Both the position numbers and the translations under genes were made by a program. From a virus, in the IMG/VR virus record IMGVR_UViG_3300009419_000019, positions 1 to 61,249 of that record: DNA of 61,249 nucleotides. One strand, 5' to 3'. How positions within the stretch are numbered: position 1 is the stretch's first letter; the number at the start of each line of letters is the position of its first letter. Positions 56,449 to 61,249 of this stretch are shown here, one piece after another. The notes under the pieces are model-generated. The model saw only the letters and a list, made by a program, of their open reading frames with translations. It searched no databases and was not told the DNA's origin.

Positions 56449-56467
56449 ATGTATTCAGTGAATATAT
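56449..56467. promoter_or_regulatory. 19-bp operator-like palindrome, copy 3
   Basis: ATGTATTCAGTGAATATAT, one mismatch from copies 1 and 2. It covers the predicted transcription start of the leftward operon. Confidence 0.72.
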
Positions 56468-56472
56468 CGACG

Positions 56473-56501
56473 ATCATCGTTGTAGATGTACCCTCTGTCA
56501 A
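56473..56501 (-). promoter_or_regulatory. Main promoter of the leftward accessory operon
   Basis: On the minus strand TTGACA (56496-56501), 17-bp spacer, GATGAT (56473-56478). Transcription would start near 56466, inside the palindrome at 56449-56467. Confidence 0.6.
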
Positions 56502-56540
56502 CACCCTGATTGCATTTTGTCGTCGAAAGTTCCTTCGATG

Positions 56541-56569
56541 TTTGGAACAGGCCAGGGTCACAAAGTAAG
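56541..56569 (+). repeat. 29-bp intergenic repeat, copy 2
   Basis: TTTGGAACAGGCCAGGGTCA then CAAAGTAAG; differs from the other copies at one or two positions. Confidence 0.7.
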
Positions 56570-56647
56570 GCATGGCCAGGATTGGGCTTTCAGCCAGGGC
56601 CTTGCGTGGCCGGTCGTTCGATTTCAACGGCTGGCACGTCAGAAAAT

Positions 56648-56676
56648 TTTGGAACGGGCCAGGGTCACAAAGTAAG
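56648..56676 (+). repeat. 29-bp intergenic repeat, copy 3
   Basis: TTTGGAACGGGCCAGGGTCA then CAAAGTAAG, 107 bp after copy 2 in the same orientation. Confidence 0.7.
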
Positions 56677-56716
56677 GAAAGGGTTCGTGGTTGTTGCCGG
56701 GGTTGCGACGGGGGTG

Positions 56717-56727
56717 GAAGTTACTTC
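56717..56727. promoter_or_regulatory. GAAGTNACTTC site (intergenic)
   Basis: Exact GAAGTTACTTC about 100 bp upstream of the first rightward candidate promoter. Confidence 0.55.
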
Positions 56728-56813
56728 TGAAGCTGGCACGGTGGCGCCCTCTCACGTGCGAGATGTTCGCCTGCTTTTTCTGATCTGTTGCGCACAATCT
56801 AATCGCGTGCGGC

Positions 56814-56841
56814 TTGATCGTGTGCGGCTTGCCTATATAAG
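56814..56841 (+). promoter_or_regulatory. Candidate rightward promoter 1
   Basis: TTGATC (56814-56819), 16-bp spacer, TATAAG (56836-56841). The direct repeat GTGCGGCTTG occurs at 56807-56816 and 56822-56831 across it. Confidence 0.5.
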
Positions 56842-56888
56842 AATGTCGGCAGATGCGGCATGTGTCACACTTGCTTACACTTACCCGC

Positions 56889-56919
56889 TTGTCAGTGTTC
56901 GCATCTGGCATGCTAGAAT
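56889..56919 (+). promoter_or_regulatory. Candidate rightward promoter 2 with inverted repeat
   Basis: TTGTCA (56889-56894) and an extended -10 TGCTAGAAT (56911-56919), spacer 19. The -10 lies in the inverted repeat GCTAGA-ATCCAA-TCTAGC (56912-56929), a likely operator. It reads into the gene at 56969. Confidence 0.5.
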
Positions 56920-56968
56920 CCAATCTAGCCAAGGCATCCCGCCTTGAATCCCTCAGTTAGGACTGAAC

Positions 56969-57568
56969 ATGGCAAACGCAAACACCCCCCGCGCCTATCG
57001 TGGCAAGTACCCGCACCGCATCAAAGCGGTTGTGTCGCATTCGTCCGATAAGGGCATGGTTCGCATTGAATCGAACGATGGCCAAACGTTTGGCTTTATC
57101 ACGGCCAAAGCCGCCACGTGGGCGCACGGTCAAGCCCGCATGCCTAAGCTGGGCGAAGACGCACGCGAATGGAATACGGTGCAAGACGCCTACGATGCCT
57201 TGGTTGCAAACGTGCGTTTGGGTTTGAAATGGGGCATTGAGGGTGCATTGTCGCAACCTTCCCCCATGTTTCAAGACACCGACCCATCTGGCAAAGTGAC
57301 TGCCTGCTTTGTGGCTTGCGCTATCACTCTTGGCCGTGAGGCGGCAACGCAAAACAAACCCGGTAACCCATTCAAAACCGCCGATGGTGCATTCAAGGCA
57401 TCGGGCCTTGAGTTTTGCCGGGATATGTTTGTGGCCGGTTTTCTCATGCACATGAGGGAGGTATACCCTAGCGGCGTGCCGGTTTGCCGTGATTCTGGTT
57501 TCGTACTGGTTGACGGTGTGAAACACGTTAACGCTGTGCGCGTTGTCGGTGTTGGTCTCATTGCATAA
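56969..57568 (+). CDS. Unknown protein, first gene of the right-end cluster
   Basis: A 199-residue protein starting MANANTPRAYRGKYPHRIKA. Beta-rich start (VRIESNDGQTFGFITAKA), helical middle (EWNTVQDAYDALVANVRLGL) and FCRDMFVAGFLMHMREVYPSG. TTAGGA lies upstream. No family recognised. G+C-rich like the main genome, unlike the following genes. Confidence 0.6.
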   Translation: MANANTPRAYRGKYPHRIKAVVSHSSDKGMVRIESNDGQTFGFITAKAATWAHGQARMPKLGEDAREWNTVQDAYDALVANVRLGLKWGIEGALSQPSPMFQDTDPSGKVTACFVACAITLGREAATQNKPGNPFKTADGAFKASGLEFCRDMFVAGFLMHMREVYPSGVPVCRDSGFVLVDGVKHVNAVRVVGVGLIA

Positions 57569-57579
57569 GAGGCCCCCAA

Positions 57580-57660
57580 ATGATCCCCCTCATTCTCACT
57601 TTGTGCGTTATCGGTGGCTGGGTTATCTCGCGCCCCGTTGTTCGCATGCTTGGCGTTTGA
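57580..57660 (+). CDS. 26-residue membrane peptide
   Basis: ATG 57580 to TGA 57660, product MIPLILTLCVIGGWVISRPV plus RMLGV-type end. One hydrophobic segment. AAGAGG lies upstream. Small membrane peptides like this are common in phages; expression is unproven. Confidence 0.45.
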   Translation: MIPLILTLCVIGGWVISRPVVRMLGV

Positions 57661-57700
57661 ACGCCTATCAATTCCACAAACAGTTAAGAGGTGAACCGAA

Positions 57701-58429
57701 ATGATGACTCCTGAACAATTCGCAGAAAAACAAGCAAAAGAACGCGCAGCATTTGAGCTTGAACAATCACGGGCCAATATTTTTATCGAAGCGGGTTTAC
57801 CCGTGCCTGATTACATATCAAGCGGGCACTTGCACGGTGCAGTATACGTGACATATCGAAACGATGCATTAAACCCTCACGGTATCCGGGGGGCCATTGA
57901 TATTTTCAAACAATTCCCCGTGATTGTGCCGTGCAATGTCTTGCGCTCAAGCTGCACCATGATTCACCCTGAAAAACACTTACCCGAAAAGGAACAAAAA
58001 CAAGGTTACAAACGGGGGGGTTGTCAAAATGGCGACTATGCCGCTTACGTCAAAGTCGATCACATTCGAAACAGTCAAACAAAAGCATCTATTGAGTTTT
58101 TCGCCATTGTCGGGGGTAAATTGTTCGATGTTTCGGTTGAGTTTGGCCGTGACTATATCGGGAACTGTGGCCGCTTGGCCCCTAATCCCGTCGAAACCCG
58201 TGGACGTGGTGGCCGTTTGGAGTCGCGTACATTCAATGCATCGCCCCTCATGAATGGTATGTTCGATACTTTCATTTCTTATGCATCGGGCGATATCGGG
58301 CCGATCAAAGAATCAGCATCCCATTGTTATTTTTTGAGTGCAGAAAATGGGGAGGAAAACAAACCCCCTTCCGATTGTTCGCATGCACTTGGCATGCTTG
58401 AAAATCTGGCCGATGCATTGGGGGAATAA
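57701..58429 (+). CDS. Unknown protein (A+T-rich gene)
   Basis: A 242-residue protein starting MMTPEQFAEKQAKERAAFEL (second Met at 57704 possible; AGAGGTG upstream). YISSGHLHGAVYVTYRNDAL, KASIEFFAIVGGKLFDVSVEFG and LMNGMFDTFISYASGD alternate strands and helices. The gene is clearly more A+T-rich than the structural genes, suggesting recent acquisition. No family recognised. Confidence 0.6.
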   Translation: MMTPEQFAEKQAKERAAFELEQSRANIFIEAGLPVPDYISSGHLHGAVYVTYRNDALNPHGIRGAIDIFKQFPVIVPCNVLRSSCTMIHPEKHLPEKEQKQGYKRGGCQNGDYAAYVKVDHIRNSQTKASIEFFAIVGGKLFDVSVEFGRDYIGNCGRLAPNPVETRGRGGRLESRTFNASPLMNGMFDTFISYASGDIGPIKESASHCYFLSAENGEENKPPSDCSHALGMLENLADALGE

Positions 58430-58431
58430 TC

Positions 58432-58623
58432 ATGGCAAAGCACAGAGGCCGATTGTTTGAAATGCTGGAATCCGGCGAGATTGACGCATTCACGCTAGCC
58501 CGTGACCTCATGGGTTATCTGAGTGATGACGAATGTGCAGACTTCGCACACAAAAACGATATTCAATTGTTCCCTGACGAAGACGAAGACGAAGACGAAG
58601 ACGAAGACGAATACAACGAATAA
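58432..58623 (+). CDS. Small protein with Asp-Glu repeat tail
   Basis: A 63-residue protein: GRLFEMLESGEIDAFTLARD then LMGYLSDDECADFAHKNDIQ, ending in a run of about seven Asp-Glu pairs then YNE. The tail is encoded by a GACGAA tandem hexanucleotide repeat, prone to length change. It resembles the DNA-mimic or acidic-tail style of other proteins here. Confidence 0.6.
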   Translation: MAKHRGRLFEMLESGEIDAFTLARDLMGYLSDDECADFAHKNDIQLFPDEDEDEDEDEDEYNE

Positions 58624-58633
58624 GGGGCGCACC

Positions 58634-58843
58634 ATGCCAAGCTGCACAAAGTTTGAATTGAATATCGAATGCGTTAACGCCGCTTTTGACGAAAACACGG
58701 GGGCAGAGACAGCACGCATTTTGCGTGAGCTGGCCGATAAAATCGAGTTTTCCTACAATGGCCGGTTGCCTGACGAATATCCCGTGTGGGATTACAACGG
58801 TAACCGGGTAGGCGTAGGCCGGTTTTATCGTGGGCACAATTGA
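58634..58843 (+). CDS. Small unknown protein
   Basis: A 69-residue protein starting MPSCTKFELNIECVNAAFDE, with ETARILRELADKIEFSYNG and WDYNGNRVGVGRF. The DxNGNxVG ending recurs in small phage proteins. I chose ATG 58634, just after the previous stop. Function unknown. Confidence 0.6.
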   Translation: MPSCTKFELNIECVNAAFDENTGAETARILRELADKIEFSYNGRLPDEYPVWDYNGNRVGVGRFYRGHN

Positions 58844-58915
58844 ACGCCCACGAATCCACAAACCGTTATCCATTCAACCGGGCATTGTCCCGACTATCAA
58901 TTTAGGAATTGAAAA

Positions 58916-59671
58916 ATGCGAGTTATTCAAACCACGGTATATACGTTTGACGAATTGTCAGACAAGGCAAAAGAAAAAGCCCGCGAATGGTACAGAGGGC
59001 ACATCGGCACCGATCCCGATATGTTCGAATCGACCATTGAAGACTTTTGCGAGATTGTCGGGTTTCTCGGCGTCGATATTGGCACCAAGCCAGTGCGCCT
59101 CATGAATGGCAAAACACGGTACGAACCTATGGTCTATTGGTCTGGTTTCGGCTGTCAAGGTGACGGCGCATGTTTTGCGGGTTCGTTCAATCTGAGCACG
59201 TTTAAGCCCGTTTCACTGGCCGCATGGGGTGGCGGTGAGACAGTTGCCGAATGCCTCAAGGATGCCGCGTCAATGCGTGCCGACATTCTCACGTTCTATC
59301 GTGCCATTCTCAAATGCACACCGATGCAAGCATGGCCGGATGTGCGCCGTTTGTTCACCTCAGAATCAACCCGCGTCAATATTTCGCAAAGCGGACGGTA
59401 TACGCACCAATACACAATGTCGGTTAATGGCGCGGAGGACATTTACAATAACGTGGCGTATTACTGCGGTGATCGTATGTTTGACGAATCCGCATTAGCT
59501 CATGCTTGCGAAGTGTTCGCATCTGCCGTGCAAGAGTTTGTACGCGGACTGGCACATAACCTGTATCACGCTTTGGATCGTGAGAACGATCATCAAAACG
59601 AGGATTCGACCGTTGATGAAAACATCCGGGCGAATGAATACGAATTCACTATTGACGGCGCACGCGCATAA
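58916..59671 (+). CDS. Unknown phage protein (VYTFDELSDKAKEKAREWY family)
   Basis: A 251-residue protein. The opening MRVIQTTVYTFDELSDKAKE recurs in phage proteins sometimes annotated as antitoxin-like, without proof. YWSGFGCQGDGACFAGSF is a striking aromatic/Gly block. The C-terminus is acidic. Function unknown. Confidence 0.6.
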   Translation: MRVIQTTVYTFDELSDKAKEKAREWYRGHIGTDPDMFESTIEDFCEIVGFLGVDIGTKPVRLMNGKTRYEPMVYWSGFGCQGDGACFAGSFNLSTFKPVSLAAWGGGETVAECLKDAASMRADILTFYRAILKCTPMQAWPDVRRLFTSESTRVNISQSGRYTHQYTMSVNGAEDIYNNVAYYCGDRMFDESALAHACEVFASAVQEFVRGLAHNLYHALDRENDHQNEDSTVDENIRANEYEFTIDGARA

Positions 59672-59681
59672 GGGGTAGGCC

Positions 59682-59969
59682 ATGATTAAAGTGAAGCAAA
59701 CCGGCAATGCTTCAGATGCGGGTTTTCAATCAATGGGTGAAGAAAACATGCGCCGCATTTCTGAGAAAACTGCACGGGCTTTGTGCGGCATGTACCCGAT
59801 GCCCGATATGGGGCGCGAAGTGTGCGTAGCGTTCGCATCAGATAAAGAATGGCCTACGTTCAAGCATCGGCTGAGCGTGCAAAACATTTCGGGTTTGTTC
59901 TTTCTCGCATGTTCTAGCGTTAGCGTCGATGCATGGCCAGATGTTTTTAAGGTTGAGGTGATCGCATGA
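59682..59969 (+). CDS. Small unknown protein
   Basis: A 95-residue protein: MIKVKQTGNASDAGFQSMGE, NMRRISEKTARALCGMYPMP and FFLACSSVSVDAWPDVFKVEVIA. Overlaps the next gene by ATGA. Function unknown. Confidence 0.55.
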   Translation: MIKVKQTGNASDAGFQSMGEENMRRISEKTARALCGMYPMPDMGREVCVAFASDKEWPTFKHRLSVQNISGLFFLACSSVSVDAWPDVFKVEVIA

Positions 59970-60103
59970 AGCCCGCATATTGGATTGTCTTTGTTTCTGG
60001 CAAAGAATCTGCCCGATTCGAAACCCGCAAAAGCGCGAAACTCTACGCCATGGGGCAACGCATTGCGGGGCATGACGTGATCATTAAAACCATTGGAGCG
60101 TAA
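59966..60103 (+). CDS. 45-residue protein
   Basis: ATG 59966 (overlapping the previous stop) to TAA 60103. The product MKPAYWIVFVSGKESARFET runs on to KLYAMGQRIAGHDVIIKTIGA, a small alpha-beta protein. Function unknown. Confidence 0.55.
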   Translation: MKPAYWIVFVSGKESARFETRKSAKLYAMGQRIAGHDVIIKTIGA

Positions 60104-60106
60104 ACC

Positions 60107-60286
60107 ATGCGCCCTTTTGAATTCAACAATTGGCACGCATGGGAAGGCACTAGCGGCGTTCTCTTGTCCGACGAATCCGTTAAGAAACTGCGTCAATTCT
60201 CAACGGTCGATGATGCTATTAACTGGCTTTTTATCAATGGCCACAAAGACGCAGCACGCGCATTGAACGCGCACAAGAAAGGGTAA
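60107..60286 (+). CDS. 59-residue protein
   Basis: ATG 60107 to TAA 60286. The product MRPFEFNNWHAWEGTSGVLL continues with VDDAINWLFINGHKDAARAL. Three bases after the previous stop and four before the next start. Function unknown. Confidence 0.55.
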   Translation: MRPFEFNNWHAWEGTSGVLLSDESVKKLRQFSTVDDAINWLFINGHKDAARALNAHKKG

Positions 60287-60289
60287 ACC

Positions 60290-60637
60290 GTGAACCAACA
60301 CCAAGCATTGAGCGAAGCCGCAAAACACGTGGGTTTCTACGCACAGGGTACAGAATACATTGTGTATTCCCCTTACAAAGACTCAAACCCAAAAGGGGGG
60401 CGCACCGAATTTAAACGGCGGTCATATGCTGCGGCATTGCAGCATGCCGCGTTAAGACGTGCTTGCGTGGCCCTCACATTGTGGGCAGATGCGCACGGGT
60501 TGAGCTATGACGCTGAGACGTGGCTTTGCTGCGAATTCAAGATGCAAGACGCTCAGACCATGCGCAAGCTGAATGCACGTCAAATGCTGAGCATGGGCGC
60601 GGCATACCTCAAGGGGCAAACATGCGCCACGGACTGA
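60290..60637 (+). CDS. Unknown protein with GTG start
   Basis: A 115-residue protein starting MNQHQALSEAAKHVGFYAQG, helical in the second half (ALQHAALRRACVALTLWADA). It overlaps the next gene by 16 bases. Function unknown. Confidence 0.55.
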   Translation: MNQHQALSEAAKHVGFYAQGTEYIVYSPYKDSNPKGGRTEFKRRSYAAALQHAALRRACVALTLWADAHGLSYDAETWLCCEFKMQDAQTMRKLNARQMLSMGAAYLKGQTCATD

Positions 60638-60855
60638 TGTTGTTTCGTCTTGCCCTTGGTCTGGTCTTGTCAGGCTATGGGCTCACGTGGGGGGCGTGGC
60701 TGTATATCGGCCAGAGCAAACCCGGTGAAGCATTGGCGCATGCTCTCATTTGGGGGCTATTCGGTGCCCTTGTCGCCCCACTGGCAGAGGATGTGGGCGC
60801 CATGGTTGAGCGCCTAGCCAAGCAAAAAGAGGCACGCGACACCGGATCACGTTAG
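60622..60855 (+). CDS. Two-segment membrane protein
   Basis: A 77-residue protein starting MRHGLMLFRLALGLVLSGYG. Membrane segments at about 5-28 and 38-55, with a charged end (VERLAKQKEARDTGSR). AAGGGGC precedes ATG 60622. Last gene before the terminators; function unknown. Confidence 0.6.
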   Translation: MRHGLMLFRLALGLVLSGYGLTWGAWLYIGQSKPGEALAHALIWGLFGALVAPLAEDVGAMVERLAKQKEARDTGSR

Positions 60856-60860
60856 CCCCT

Positions 60861-60871
60861 GAAGTTACTTC
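60861..60871. promoter_or_regulatory. GAAGTNACTTC site before the right-end terminator
   Basis: Exact GAAGTTACTTC, directly after the last stop codon and seven bases before the terminator stem. Confidence 0.55.
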
Positions 60872-60877
60872 CAAACA

Positions 60878-60907
60878 AGGCCCCCTAGTGGGGCCTTTCC
60901 TTTTGCC
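60878..60907 (+). terminator. Terminator of the right-end cluster
   Basis: GGCCCC (60879-60884) with GGGGCC (60890-60895), then TTTCCTTTT. Confidence 0.8.
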
Positions 60908-60917
60908 CTCATGCGAT

Positions 60918-60936
60918 GCCCCCGCATGGGGGCTTT
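60918..60936 (+). terminator. Second tandem terminator
   Basis: GCCCCC (60918-60923), GCAT loop, GGGGGC (60928-60933), then TTTGT. A backup to the preceding terminator. Confidence 0.6.
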
Positions 60937-60960
60937 GTCGTTTGTGGGGGTGTAGGGGGT

Positions 60961-61170
60961 GAGCATGGGCGCACGGTGTCAGGGTGTGACCCATAGCAGG
61001 GTGTGACCCATAGCAGGGGCAGACCAGTAGCAGGGTGTGACCCATAGCAGGGTGTGACCTAGAGCATGGGTGCACGGTGTGACCTAGAGCATGGGTGCAC
61101 GGTGTGACCTAGAGCATGGGCGCACGGTGCCATGGCATGCCCTTGAGCATGGGCGCACGGTGTGGCCGTG
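60961..61170 (+). repeat. Right-end tandem repeat array
   Basis: A minisatellite-like array. Five 17-bp units of the form CAGGGTGTGACCCATAG lie head to tail from 60980 to 61064 (one degenerate). They are followed by 25-bp units beginning CATGGGTGCACGGTGTGACC (61065-61089, 61090-61114) and degenerate forms to about 61165. A related GAGCATGGGCGCACGGTGT also opens the array at 60961. No gene is seen in 60856-61249. It may be an origin, a packaging region or a simple repeat. Confidence 0.75.
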
Positions 61171-61249
61171 CTGGCAGATTAGGGGCAAGAGAGGGTCAAA
61201 CGAGGGGGCGTTTGGGTCCCTCTTGGGGGCTTTTCTGGCACGGGGGTGC

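Larger units (their letters stand above)
56431..56968. other. Divergent regulatory region
   Basis: No convincing gene. It contains the operator palindrome (56449-56467) and promoter of the leftward operon, two 29-bp repeats (56541-56569, 56648-56676), a perfect GAAGTTACTTC (56717-56727), and two candidate rightward promoters (56814-56841, 56889-56919) for the right-end gene cluster. Confidence 0.6.

Noticed and set aside
60746-61075. Minus-strand gene through the right-end repeats
   Set aside because: Its His/Pro/Ser-rich repeats are a by-product of the tandem DNA repeats and it crosses two terminators.
60961-61170. CRISPR array
   Set aside because: The units are contiguous without unique spacers, vary in length (17 and 25 bp), and no cas genes exist.

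Overview
The window looks like most or all of the genome of a temperate, long-tailed (siphovirus-type) phage of a Gram-negative bacterium. It carries a complete lambda-style head and tail gene order (TerS, TerL, W, B, C/Nu3, D, E, FII, Z, U, V, G/GT, H), a holin, an M15 endolysin, nested Rz/Rz1 spanins (which imply an outer membrane), a tyrosine integrase and several HTH regulators. The G+C-rich base composition and gene style suggest a betaproteobacterial (Burkholderiales-like) host, but this is only an inference. No tRNA, rRNA, IS element or CRISPR array was recognised.

Layout. (1) 1-674: non-coding left end with a 19-bp operator-like palindrome, two GAAGTNACTTC-type sites, a 32-bp imperfect inverted repeat and a leftward terminator. 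(2) 675-3481, minus strand: primase-polymerase/helicase and a small HTH regulator. (3) 3614-11879, plus strand: replication and recombination genes (MazG-like protein, PD-(D/E)XK nuclease, DUF2815 ssDNA-binding-like protein, family-B-like DNA polymerase, VRR-NUC nuclease, SNF2 helicase), then an XRE regulator and a PrtN/excisionase-like protein. (4) 11880-13343: a possible short RNA, the integrase (minus strand), and three 20-bp direct repeats that may be integrase arm sites. (5) 13344-42561, plus strand: late operon for packaging, head, tail, lysis and two tail-spike-like proteins with the same N-terminal anchor but different enzyme domains. (6) 42630-56430, minus strand: a long leftward operon of small, mostly unknown accessory genes, with recognisable ParB-like, RdgC-like and DUF6283-like members. 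(7) 56431-56968: regulatory region. (8) 56969-60855, plus strand: a cluster of small unknown genes, visibly more A+T-rich in part, closed by tandem terminators. (9) 60856-61249: non-coding right end with a minisatellite-like tandem array.

Regulation seems unusually rich. A 19-bp palindrome (ATATATTCAGTGAATATAT or one mismatch) occurs three times: at the left end, over the -10 of the late promoter, and at the start point of the leftward accessory promoter. One repressor could therefore silence late and accessory genes together. Separately, an 11-bp palindrome, GAAGTNACTTC, occurs at least seven times exactly and many more times with one mismatch, scattered through genes and intergenic regions, as in the stoperator systems of some mycobacteriophages. 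Many otherwise unrelated proteins also end in a short acidic tail finishing in Leu (DDESL, DEDEEL, DDDSGL and similar). These three genome-wide patterns are the most likely undescribed biology here.
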